Shown piece after piece: positions 44,379-54,002 of a stretch of 64,000 nucleotides of DNA. Source of the DNA: Tiliqua scincoides (Eukaryota > Chordata > Lepidosauria > Squamata > Scincidae); assembly GCF_035046505.1 (NCBI RefSeq), contig NC_089823.1, forward strand, positions 7,810,645 to 7,874,644, read 5' to 3'. The notes under the pieces were generated by a model. That model saw nothing but the letters and a program-made list of their open reading frames with translations, did no database searches and was not told the origin of the DNA. The translations under genes were made by a program, and so were the position numbers. How positions within the stretch are numbered: the first letter of the stretch is position 1; the number at the start of each line of letters is the position of its first letter.

Positions 44379-45249
44379 CTAGCACCTTGGTAGTGTTGCC
44401 CTCTCTCATCCCTTGGCCTGTCCCTTCCACCATAGCGCTCCGTACATTCTGAGGCCTCCTTCTGTCTCTCCCTCCCAGATGCTCAGCTGAAAGGGCAGCT
44501 CTGGGAGAGCCCATTTCTAACAGGACCTGGATAAAGAGCTTTCAGGGGCTACTGGCCTAGAGGATGTGCTCGAATCCTCTTCCAGGCGAACCTGGACACA
44601 CAGGTGCTACAACCAGAGAGACTGAACAGTTGTGCCCAGGCAATACACACAGCTACACAACTCCAGTGCATATTCTTCTGTGAGATGACTTTAGATCAGT
44701 GTTTCTCAAGGTTTGTCCTCCGCTTTATCACTTCACACAGTCGAAGTACCACTAGAAGTAATTGGTGATGACATCATTGCCAGTAACTTCTGGGCTTGGA
44801 GTCCAGATGCAACATAGCAAACACCAGTATGAGGCTCAGGGTGGACGGGAGGGACAGATTAGCATGCTTTGGAATGAGCATGCTTTTTTCAGCACAGATA
44901 AGCATGCTTTGGAATGAGCTTTGCCTGCCAAGCCAAGCCTCTGACTACTGTTTGGTGCATCACATTCCTGATCTCACTGCTGGGTGGTTAGGAGTCCAGG
45001 GGCCCTGCAAGTAACACCAGACACCACCTCAAGTACCACTGGTTGAGAACAACTGCTTTAGATCCATACTATTATTTTTATAGCTTTTTTTTTAATTGCC
45101 CAGAGTTAAGGCAGAGGAATCTTTCACAAGGGAATTGCTCTTTCAGACCAGATTGCGATCCAATCTACAACCTTCTCTTCTTTAACTTCAGATTCCCCCG
45201 AGAGAAATACAACTGTCAGATTAACTTGCGTTGGTGGGATGGGGCCTGA
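44379..45249. other. No gene recognised
   Basis: Unique-looking sequence with two GATTAGCATGCTTTGGAATG-like repeats near 44859 and 44898. Confidence 0.4.
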
Positions 45250-45368
45250 GGATCCAGAGCAGCGACGCCGCTCTCCCCTCATTTCATTCTTGCCTTTGAA
45301 TGGCCAGCTGCCAACAGACACGCTCTCAAGCTAATGCCAGGAGGTAGACTTTCAATCCCGGCTGCCAG
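45250..45368 (+). repeat. 119-bp copy of the CR1-associated block at 42259
   Basis: GGATCCAGAGCAGCGACGCC to AATCCCGGCTGCCAG matches 42259-42377 with a single visible difference. Here the CR1 3' end does not follow; the next sequence (TGTCAATCGCAGGGAAGAGA) is unrelated to 42378 onward. Confidence 0.85.
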
Positions 45369-45542
45369 TGTCAATCGCAGGGAAGAGAAGAGGAGCACTG
45401 TGGTATTTTCCATCGGAATAAGCTTGACTAGGGAGCTCTTCCAACGGCACTTACTGTGTTGCTTTTGCAGGTGCAAGCGGAAGAGGAAGGCAAAGTGGTG
45501 GGCAATCAATCCCCAGCAGAGCCAATGTACACGCTTGCAATG

Positions 45543-45614
45543 GTTGGCCTACCTGATCTGTGGTGCTTGTGGTGGGCTCCACTTGAGAAACATCTACAGC
45601 ATATTAAAAACATG
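45543..45614 (+). repeat. 72-bp flank shared with 48349-48400 and 48817-48845
   Basis: TGGGCTCCACTTGAGAAACA to ATTAAAAACATG is present in both segments, followed in both by the long Harbinger-like MITE. Here it is interrupted by the pogo-like element; there by LINE-A. The two segments are paralogous and serve as empty sites for each other. Confidence 0.85.
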
Positions 45615-45616
45615 TA

Positions 45617-46298
45617 CCGTATTTTTCGCTCCATACGACGCACTTTTTCCCCCCAAAAAAGTGGGAGGGGGGAAGTGTGTGCGTCTTATGGAGCGAATAC
45701 TGCAAAAAAGAGTGCACGTTGGGGACCTTAATGAAGGGGGGGATCTTCATGCCAGTTTATGATCCCATTCACCCTAATAAAGGGAGGGATCTTCATGCCA
45801 GTTTATGATCCCATTCACCCTAAGAAGGGGGGGATCTTCATGCCAGTTTATGATACCATTCACCCTAAGAAGGGGGGGATCTTCATGCCAGTTTATGCTC
45901 ACATTCAAAAAATGACATTCAAAAAATGTGGCATTAGCAATGCTTTAGATGGAAGTGAAGACGGTATCTTATATGAAGACAGCAAAGAAAGTGATGTCAG
46001 TGATTGTGAGCAAATGAGCTTCATAAATTCTGACTCTAGCGATGATGAGTTCTTGGGGTTTCCAGAAAACTAGAGTACTCAAACCTTTAAGTCTCTCCAT
46101 TTGTTAATGACAGTGATAATGGTTCTTAATGCCACTGTTGTCTGCTGTTCACTTTACATGGTTCAAATGTTATTCTATTATAGTTTATTAAATATTTTAT
46201 TACACTATTTGGTTCAGAATATTTTTTTTCCTGTTTTCCTCCTCTAAAAAATAGGTGCGTCTTATGGTCAGATGCGTCTTATGGAGTGAAAAATACGG
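45617..46298 (+). mobile_element. pogo-like (Tc1/mariner) element, deletion derivative with transposase remnant
   Basis: Ends CCGTATTTTTCGCTCCATAC and ATGGAGTGAAAAATACGG, flanked by TA (45615-45616, 46299-46300). The paralogous segment at 48838-48850 has the uninterrupted ACATGTATGTCTTA, proving the boundaries. Inside are about four units of a 45-46-bp repeat (GATCTTCATGCCAGTTTATG) and a C-terminal transposase stub. Most of the transposase is deleted. Confidence 0.88.
45912..46073 (+). pseudogene. C-terminal stub of a pogo/Tigger-like transposase
   Basis: 53 codons, starting MTFKKCGISNALDGSEDG, ending DSSDDEFLGFPEN and a TAG stop. The KKCGISNALDGSED motif and the acidic tail are what I recall from the C-terminus of pogo-type DDE transposases. 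The catalytic core and DNA-binding domain are absent. The last tandem-repeat units upstream read in the same frame (GGIFMPVYDPIHPKK), an accident of a 45-bp spacing. Confidence 0.6.
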
Positions 46299-46307
46299 TA
46301 TGTCTTA

Positions 46308-46845
46308 CAGTGCAGTCCTAACTTGTGTCGGAACAGGCAGGCCTGTTTCCAGCACAAGTTTGAGGTTGGTTGAGGCTTGGTCCAAGGCAAGGGGAAATAA
46401 TTCCCCTTACCCTGGGTAGAACCGCAGCAGCCCCAATGGGTCTACTCAGATCTGAGCCACCTAAATCAGCAGTGCAAATTCGAGCAGCCCGGAGCTGCCC
46501 CAGGCTACCTGGGAACGGGGCTAGGATCCGTATACGTGCTGGATCCTGGCCCTACCTCCCATTCCCCACCCATGGGCCTGTCCACCTTCCCCCTGCCCTG
46601 AAACACCTTTTCCCTGTCTCCTCCCCACCCTCCCCACACCCCGTCAGACCCCCGCGCTGGCCTAAAAAGGCTGGCACAAACTTACTGATCCCAGGCCCAT
46701 GTTGGCACGGGGAGGCTGGCATGCATCCTTGTGCCAGCCTCCCAGACTTCAAGTTGGTGCAAACGTGCCTTAAGGCACAATTGTGACAGTCACAGGCCAA
46801 TGCAAGGGACTTGCGCCAGCCCAAAGGCGCTTTAGAACTGCGCCC
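46308..46845. mobile_element. PIF/Harbinger-like MITE, long form
   Basis: CAGTGCAGTCCTAACTTGTG after TTA (46305-46307) to TAGAACTGCGCCC before TCA (46846-46848). Contains AAGGGGAAATAATTCCCCTT and GCAAGGGACTTGCGCCAGCC. Aligns with 48855-49157 over its first ~300 bp. Confidence 0.65.
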
Positions 46846-46974
46846 TCAATTAGTTGCTTTGGGGTTTTGTGGTTGTACAGTCATTTCACTGCACATTCTC
46901 TGCTTAGATGCTGCTGTTGTTTTCAGCTCTCTCTTGTTTTTAGCCCTTCTCTCATTTTATATGTTGATAATTTA

Positions 46975-47265
46975 ATTACATGGCAATACATGAGGCGTGG
47001 TGAAAGAAAAAGGTTTTTATTCCCCGCAAGAAGGCCAGCAAGGAGAGGGCAGGTTTCAGTTCTAGGGGAAGGGAGTTCCATAGCTGTGGCACCACCATGG
47101 AGATGGCCATCCCTCTTGTGGTTGCCATCAAGGCTTCAGCGAGTGGCAGCACACACAGGAGGGAACCCCAGGAGTCCACAGGGGACAAGTTGTCTCATAT
47201 GGAGGGAATCTGTCCCTCAGATACTCTTTAAGTCATTTTCTCTCCATATGGACCCTGTGGCCTCA
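46975..47265 (-). mobile_element. L2-like LINE C-terminal fragment
   Basis: The minus frame 47188-46976 includes PQLWNSLPLELKPALSLLAF and LRGIKTFFFHHA, the terminal motif of L2/CR1-group ORF2. Short and decayed. Confidence 0.5.
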
Positions 47266-47299
47266 GGGGTTGGCCATGGGCCCTTGGTCAGGACCCAAT

Positions 47300-47805
47300 C
47301 CATTGCGGGTTACAAGCCATGATGTGTATGTGCAACCTCCTGATTTTAGAAATGGGCTATGCCAGATGCAAGGGAGGGCACCAGGATGCAGGTCTCTTGT
47401 TATCAGGTGTGCTCCCTGGGGCATTTGGTGGGCCGCTGTGAGATACAAGAAGCTGGACTAGATGGGCCTATGGCCTGATCCAGTGGGGCTGTTCTTATGT
47501 TCTTAACTACAATTCCCAGGAGGCCTTGCAGATCTCTTGTTATCTGGTGAGCTCCCTGGGGCATTTGGTGGGCCGCTGTGAGATACAGGAAGCTGGACTA
47601 GATGGGCCTATGGCCTGATCCAGTGGGGCTGTTCTTATGTTCTTAACTACAATTCCCAGGAGGCCTTGCAGATCTCTTGTTATCTAGTGAGCTCCCTGGG
47701 GCATTTGGTGGGCCGCTGTGAGATACAGGAAGCTGGACTAGATGGGCCTATGGCCTGATCCAGCGGGGCTCTTCTTATGTTCTTATGTTCTTATGTTCTT
47801 AATTT
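47300..47805 (+). mobile_element. CR1 3' end with three tandem tail units
   Basis: After GTTACAAGCCATGATGTGTA the CR1 tail (GGTGGGCCGCTGTGAGATAC to GCTGTTCTTATGTTCTTA) occurs three times with a 140-bp period. Units are joined by ACTACAATTCCCAGGAGGCC at 47506 and 47646. The last unit ends in repeated TTCTTATG. The linker motif also occurs at 53523 and, inverted, near 11300. Confidence 0.85.
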
Positions 47806-48348
47806 GGTTGACTCCTGATGTTGCCTCTGACCATCACCTCTCCCATCCCATCAGATATTAGCTAAGGTTCTTTCACTGTGTCATTGCCAGTCCTCCTGAA
47901 AGTACAACAGGATATTAGTAAACTACCATGACAGCTTTCTTAGCAGAAACAAATCTAAAAGCCTTAATAGAACACTGAATCTCATCATGGACACAGTTGC
48001 ATTTACAGAAGAGCTGTAACTCCAACATTTGCCATCTGGAAAGGTGGCTACAGGGAAAGATTAAAGGAGAGCAGTCTGTGTCTCCAAGAAAGCCTCCCAA
48101 GATAGCATCCGTATCAGTATAATCATCCTTGCATTTGGTGACATGATTTTAAAGCTTTAGAGGATGTTTGTCGCTTTGCTTATAATCATGGAAAAACAAC
48201 CCACAATTGTCCTATGCAGTTGTTGTCACTGTGCCATCCATGTGCACGGTGCTATACAAGGTATAAGAGGACAAACCATTGCCCTCAGGGGCTTACAATC
48301 TGTAACGCAAAGGAAGAGACAGAGGGAGATAGGTATTGTGTTGAATAG
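47806..48348. other. No gene; one old repeat phrase
   Basis: GGTGCTATACAAGGTATAAG and CCCTCAGGGGCTTACAATCT (48249-48302) resemble a widespread ancient amniote repeat, not classified here. Confidence 0.4.
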
Positions 48349-48400
48349 TTGGCCTGCCTGATCTGCTGTGCTTGTGGTGGGCTCCACTTGAGAAACATCT

Positions 48401-48808
48401 GAACTGTTGGCAACCTTCAGTCTCGAAAGACTATGGTGTCGCGCTCTGAAAGGTGGTTCTGGAACAGCGTCTAGTGTGGCTGAAAAGGCCGATTCGGGAG
48501 TGACAATCCCTTCCACACCGGGAGCAAGTGCAGTCTGTCCCTGGTCTGTCTCCCTGGCTATGGGCCTTCCTTCTTTGCCTCTTTGCCTCAGTCTGTTGGC
48601 CAAGTGTCTCTTCAAACTGGGAAAGGCCATGCTGCACAGCCTGCCTCCAAGCGGGCCGCTCAGAGGCCAGGGTTTCCCACCTGTTGAGGTCCACTCCTAA
48701 GGCCTTCAGATCCCTCTTGCAGATGTCCTTGTATCGCAGCTGTGGTCTACCTGTAGGGCGCTTTCCCTGCACGAGTTCTCCATAGGGGATATCCTTTGGG
48801 ATCCGGCC
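48401..48808 (-). mobile_element. LINE-A 3' end with 8-bp target duplication
   Basis: LINE-A from GATCCGGCC (48808) to TTGCCAACAGTTC (48401) on minus, flanked by AAACATCT (48393-48400, 48809-48816). The paralogous segment at 45581-45600 has a single AAACATCT, the pre-insertion state. The open minus frame (48814-48431) covers the C-terminal domain and its C2HC finger. Confidence 0.92.
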
Positions 48809-48854
48809 AAACATCTACAGCATACTTAAATATATTAAAAACATGTATGTCTTA

Positions 48855-49157
48855 TAGCGCAGTCCTAACTTGTGTTGGAACAGGCAGGCCTGTTTCCAGC
48901 ACAAGTTTGAGGTTGGTTGAGGCTCGGTCCAAGGCAAGGGGAAATAATTCCCCTTACCCTGGATAGAACCGCAGCAGCCTCAATGGGTCTACTCAGATCT
49001 GAGCCACCTAAATCAGCGGTACAAATTTGAGCAGCCCTGAGCTGCCCCTGTTGCCCAGGAACGGGGCTAGGATCCATATAAGTGCTGGATCCTGCCCCTA
49101 CCTCCCACTCCCCACCCATGGACCTGACCACCCTCCCCCTGCCCTGAAACGCCTCTC
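48855..49157. mobile_element. PIF/Harbinger-like MITE, long form, right-truncated
   Basis: TAGCGCAGTCCTAACTTGTG after TTA, including AAGGGGAAATAATTCCCCTT; similarity to 46308 stops near CTGAAACGCCTC. A small hAT-like piece (CTAGCGGTGTCACGCCCC to CGATGCCACTG, 49181-49253) follows. Confidence 0.65.
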
Positions 49158-49344
49158 ACGATTTTAGCAATTTTGGTCACTAGCGGTGTCACGCCCCTCG
49201 CGAGCATCACTCGGTGTGGCCCACATCCCCCGCACCCCTCCGTGACGATGCCACTGAGTGCATGAGATGGTGCTTTAGTGTTAATGTGTGTACATTTACT
49301 TGCATGTGCATTAGAGTGGAAGAAGCATAGTCTCCCCCTGCTCA

Positions 49345-49513
49345 GGACCCAATCCTATCCAACTTTTCCAGCACCGATGAAGCAGCAATGCAACCCCAAG
49401 GTAATGGAACAAACATGGCATAACCTTGAGAAGCCATCGTAACTTCTCCTCCACCAAAGGGCAGTGCATACCCTGTTGGCATCAGTGCTGGAAGGCTGGA
49501 TAGGATTGGACCC
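49345..49513. mobile_element. Medium Harbinger-like MITE
   Basis: 169 bp, ends GGACCCAATCCTATCCAACT and CTGGATAGGATTGGACCC, perfect TCA duplication (49342-49344, 49514-49516). Arms CCAGCACCGATG and CATCAGTGCTGG. Same subfamily as 31037-31221. Confidence 0.8.
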
Positions 49514-49516
49514 TCA

Positions 49517-50441
49517 GAGCATTAAGTTCCAGAGAGCCTGGCAGAAAAAGGCTGACATCCCAAGAACAGGAACTGGGTGTTTTAAAAAGACAGCCCTCAA
49601 ATGTCCCTTAAAGGCCAATCAGGGACAACAATTTACTATGAGACAGCGCTAGAAAACAGGTAGAGCCTGTCACTGTGGTTTTCCTCCTTGCAGATGGAGG
49701 TGGATCAGCCACAGACACACGGTGAGGTTTGCTGAGCATGTGTAGTAGGCTTTACTCACTAGGTAGACTGTTCCTGATTATGGGAAGGCTCACAGAAGAT
49801 GGGCTGTTATGACCTGATGACAAGCAAAGTGACTCAATCTTCTCAGTAAACATCATATAAGTTTGAGACTTGCTTATGAAGTTGCTGTCAGAGACGACTC
49901 GCTCCACATTTCATTTTGTGTTTTGCCTCAAGGTCATTTTATTATCAGGAGTCTACTCTCTGGCTGGAAACCGAGACAACACCTCCACTACAGACAACAG
50001 TGTTCTGCCTTCCTCCCTACATGGGAAGTCATATAAGAAGTCAATTAGCTCAGGTCAGAGTGGTCGTATAATGGATTCCAATTTGCAAATGAGAATGGTC
50101 CCAGTGTTTGTTCTTTACAGTAAACCTGTGTAAAGAGCTAGGAATGGACGACTCTAAAACTGGGCTGTGCATTTGTTTTGGATGAAATTCAGTCCATATT
50201 TCATGTGTTCCGAAATGAGTGAAACTCATTCCTTGTTTGTAACTCATTCTCTATTCACTTGGTACTCATTTTGGGTTGGGGGGAATATGAACACTTTGCT
50301 TCCCAGAAAATGGCTATGGGGAGGGGAGACAAAGGACCACCTACTCTGGTGCAAGAGAGACCCCTACAGGAGGTTTGTTTTTTGGCCCCAGGAGTTATTT
50401 TCTGGGGAGCAGGATCTTTAAATCCCCCAAAGTCTGTAATG
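49517..50441. other. No gene or repeat recognised
   Basis: Unique-looking sequence. Frames at 49870-50133 and 50167-50503 show no domain. Confidence 0.4.
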
Positions 50442-50449
50442 GAGTGAAG

Positions 50450-50803
50450 CAGTGGTGTCGCTAGATGGGTGGGGGGGTGTGTGGGCCACACTGGTGTTGG
50501 CATGGGGGGGTGACATCACTACTTGCCAAAATTTTTAAAATCTTGGTATTTTCAAATAATACCATCATGTTATATATCGATTGATGTGTATGTTCTTGCA
50601 GAATGCAATGAAACATACTGCGTTGAAATATCTCTATTCTATCAAAAGTTACAGCCAAAAAAAGCAGTGGAGGCAGGTCGATAGTACATCACCACGCCCA
50701 CCGTCCAGGGTATTGCCCTACCCACTGCATGGGAGGAGGTCCACATTAGGGGTGATATGCTGGCCTCCTGCACCGGGTGACACAAACCCTTGTGAAGCCA
50801 CTG
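50450..50803. mobile_element. hAT MITE with 8-bp duplication
   Basis: Ends CAGTGGTGTCGCTAGATGG and AAGCCACTG; flanks GAGTGAAG (50442-50449) and GCGTGAAG (50804-50811) match 7 of 8. Interior TTCAAATAATACCATCATGT is the complement of the 26207-26574 copy. Confidence 0.8.
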
Positions 50804-50811
50804 GCGTGAAG

Positions 50812-52279
50812 CTGTCCTAACCCAACAGTGGTGTTACCTAGGTGAGAATGCCTTTAATTTGAATGCACAAGAGCCTGGGAAAACCACAGAGCTTTGTCTT
50901 TCTTTCTGCACTAGATATACTGAAAATGCAATTGCATATTACTATAAAAAGTAACATAGTATAAATAAAAATAGCCCCACATCAGGCCTGAAAACAGATG
51001 GGTGAGGAGCACAGAAAACACAAGAAGTCTATCTGGGGATGATGACACATGAGATGTTCTGTGAAAAGTGAGCTAACAAAGAATAGCAAGAAAAGGGCTA
51101 GCATGGAAGTACAAGGAGACAAAGAGTGGAAAGAGTGAAAGAGAATAGGAACTGCCTGAGCTAAATAGGAACATTTGGAGTGTGTGCAATCACACCCTCC
51201 CAGCTGCCTTCCCCCTAAACGTCCCCCTCCCAGTGCTTTAAACTATCTTTGTTGGGAGGGTGTTAGCCAAAAGCAGTAGTGGGGCATATTTATAGCTAAT
51301 TTTTGCTACAGAGGTTTTTTTTTTGCATTCAGCTGATATAGCAAGTAGGAAAATGACATTCTTGGCAGAAATATTTCCTAGAACGAGGCAAAGCACTCAA
51401 TGCACCAAATGTTTGCTGCTCTTATGCTTGTAAAATGTACCAAACTCAAGGCTGTTTTCCATGTTGCAGTTTTAAGAGCAGGAATGTTGTAAAACAGAAC
51501 GTTGAATTTCTGCAAGGCGTTTGCATTTGACCAAGTGAGCCTTCCGTGTTTCCTTGGGTGGCTCTTTTTCTTTTCTGCCCATACTGTTTTTGCATCGAGA
51601 GTCGTCAGCAAATTTGGGAACTTCTGCACAGGCTGGAAAAAGCAAGCACAATTCAAGGAATTTGGAGCGAAGAAAAAAGGTATTTCAAGAATGCTAAGGA
51701 GATTTCTCACACCCCTTCATGAAAAATATAATTTGGACAGTCATTATTTGCCTCTGTCACACACAAGATGTACTTCTGTAATTGTGGTTTTCATGTATGT
51801 ACTAGAAGTGCAGAAGATGTGTTGAGAAGGATTATTTTAGGACCAAACTGGACATCACATGGGAGTTCTGTTACTGAGACTCCCCACATTTTTCCATGTC
51901 TGGCTGGGGGGCTGCAAATATTACATGTTTGAGCAGCAGCAGACCTAGTGCTGGGCAAATGGGGCAAATGTCCTGGGCGCTGGGTCTGCACACCTCTAGG
52001 ATTGTGCAGGAAGCCTCACTTAGGCTCCTGATGCAGTCGGAAACTGCGCTTCCATTTTTCCAGAAGTGCAGTTTAAGACTGGGGGGAAGCTTCAGAAGGC
52101 TTCCCCAGCCAGTCTTACAGTTGTGGGAGGCTTCATCACACGTAGAAGGTGGCTTCACGTGCGGGTGGGGGTGGCATCTCACAGGAGCAGCTTTGTGGAC
52201 CTTTGCCCTTGGAGTGGGCAGAGTAAGTCCACCACTCTGTTTGAGTATCTTTGCCCAGAGTTCGTATGGATCAAGCAGT
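50812..52279. other. No gene; one unclassified hairpin
   Basis: At 52077-52120 AGACTGGGGGGAAGCTTCAG pairs with GCTTCCCCAGCCAGTCT, probably the centre of a decayed MITE starting near CAGACCTAGTGCTGGGC (51946). Long overlapping frames on both strands at 51871-52452 are a by-product of this GC-rich stretch; none has a domain. Confidence 0.4.
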
Positions 52280-52282
52280 TTA

Positions 52283-52545
52283 GGGCCCAATCCTATGCAC
52301 TCCCAGTGCCGACACCGAACTCCAGCACCAGTGCTGGGTGCTGTAAACATGCTGTAAATCACATTTATGGCACCAGGAGAGCAAAGAGTGCCACTTCTGG
52401 ACCCACACCACTTGGTGCTGGGCCTGGAGCTGGGAGGCCAACACTGGAGTAGTGCCTGGGATAAGGCACACTGCTGGGTGTTTTTTGGATGGGAGGGGAG
52501 GCATTCGGGGGGGTGGGACCAGTGGAGTTCCGGTCAGCTGGATTA
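52283..52545. mobile_element. Harbinger-like MITE fragment
   Basis: GGGCCCAATCCTATGCACTC after TTA (52280-52282), with GTGCTGTAAACATGCTGTAA as in the 21170 copy. The right end is lost before the hAT at 52550. Confidence 0.55.
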
Positions 52546-52549
52546 TATG

Positions 52550-52870
52550 CAGGGTGACCAGATGTCCTCTTTTTCCAGGACATGGCCTCTTTTTTAGCCT
52601 CGTATCTTGGAAAACAATGTAAATATCCTCCTTTTCCCTGGGAGTGGGCCCCTACAGGCAGCACATTGCCTTCTTGTAATTATGTGTAATAAATTATATG
52701 TAATATAGTTTTAAATTTAATAATAAGTAATATAGTGTTTAAATTAACCACAAGAAATCAATATACAACTGTTTTTAGCTTTTATTTTGTCACGTCCTAC
52801 ATTTTTCTTGGATGTCCTACATTTTGGGGTGCCTTGTCCTCTTTTGCAGTTATGACATCTGGTCACCCTG
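52550..52870. mobile_element. hAT MITE
   Basis: Ends CAGGGTGACCAGATGTCCTC and GACATCTGGTCACCCTG form a 17-bp inverted repeat. AT-rich interior. The flanking 8-mers (ATTATATG, ACTTTGTA) match poorly. Confidence 0.7.
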
Positions 52871-52925
52871 ACTTTGTATGTTCCGTGTTGGACTGAAAAA
52901 TCCGACGTGTTGGACTGAAAAATCC

Positions 52926-54002
52926 GCCAGGATGTGGTGCTGGCGTCTAGCCTAGACGCCTTTAAAAGGGGATTGGACGAGTTTCTGGAGGAAAAATCCA
53001 TTATGGGGTACAAGCCATGATGTGTATGCGCAACCTCCTGATTTTAGGAATGGGTTAAGTCAGAATGCCAGATGTAGGGGAGAGCACCAGGATGAGGTCT
53101 CTTGTTATCTGGTGTGCTCCCTGGGGCATTTGGTGGGCCGCTGTGAGATACAGGAAGCTGGACTAGATGGGCCTATGGCCTGATCCAGTGGGGCTGTTCT
53201 TATGTTCTTATGTTCTTATGTTCTTATGACGTGGAACTCCTCCAGTCTGTGCCGGCAAAATAGCTGGTGAAGACTGGAGGAGACCCACTGCAGCCCCTGA
53301 TACCTTACTCAGGGGAAGGAGAAAAAAGTTCCCTTCCCTTGAGGAGACCTCCAGAGGCCTCAGCGGTGCCGCTGGATGCAGCGGTAGCCGTTTTGACACT
53401 GCTGCACCCGGAGCTGTGAATCCGCCAGCTTCAGGATTGGGCTTTCGTGGGCCACTGTGATACAGGAAGCTGGACTAGATGGGCCTATGGCCTGATCCAG
53501 TGGGGCTGTGCTTATGTTCTTAACTACAATTCCCAGGAAGCCTTGCAGGTCTCTTGTTATCTGGTGTGCTCCCTGGGGCATTTGGTGGGCCGCTGTGAGA
53601 TACAGGAAGCTGGACTAGATGGGCCTATGGCCTGATCCAGTGGGGCTGTTCTTATGTTCTTATGTTCTTATGTTCTTATGACGTGGAACTCCTCCAGTCT
53701 GTGCCGGCAAAATAGCTGGTGAAGACTGGAGGAGACCCACTGCAGCCCCTGATACCTTACTCAGGGGAAGGAGAAAAAAGTTCCCTTCCCTTGAGGAGAC
53801 CTCCAGAGGCCTCAGCGGTGCCGCTGGATGCAGCGGTAGCCGTTTTGACACTGCTGCACCCGGAGCTGTGAATCCGCCAGCTTCAGGATTGGGCTTTCGT
53901 GGGCCACTGTGATACAGGAAGCTGGACTAGATGGGCCTATGGCCTGATCCAGAGGGGCTCTTCTTATGTTCTTATGGACTGCCTGTGTTCTCAACATGTT
54001 TC
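52926..54002 (+). mobile_element. CR1 tails, a MITE-like insert and a 452-bp tandem duplication
   Basis: A CR1 3' end starts at CAGGATGTGGTGCTGGCG. From 53095 a block of about 402 bp is repeated without visible difference at 53547-53948 (period 452). The block contains a CR1 tail, (TTCTTATG)n, then a piece with AACTCCTCCAGTCTGTGCCG, the hairpin-like GGGGAAGGAGAAAAAAGTTC and GGATTGGGCTT, and a second CR1 tail. Identical 63-codon minus frames at 53399-53208 and 53851-53660 reflect the duplication and are not genes. Confidence 0.88.

Noticed and set aside
12336-49516. A 5-bp target duplication (CTCAG, CACAG) for the GGGCCCAATCC MITEs
   Set aside because: It fits two copies, but most copies agree on a 3-bp TNA duplication with the adjoining bases belonging to the inverted repeat.
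51871-52452. Frames of 128-163 codons on both strands
   Set aside because: No domain, strong overlap between strands, and a hairpin typical of a decayed MITE underneath.
53208-53851. Two identical 63-codon genes
   Set aside because: They are antisense frames within the 452-bp tandem duplication of CR1/MITE sequence.
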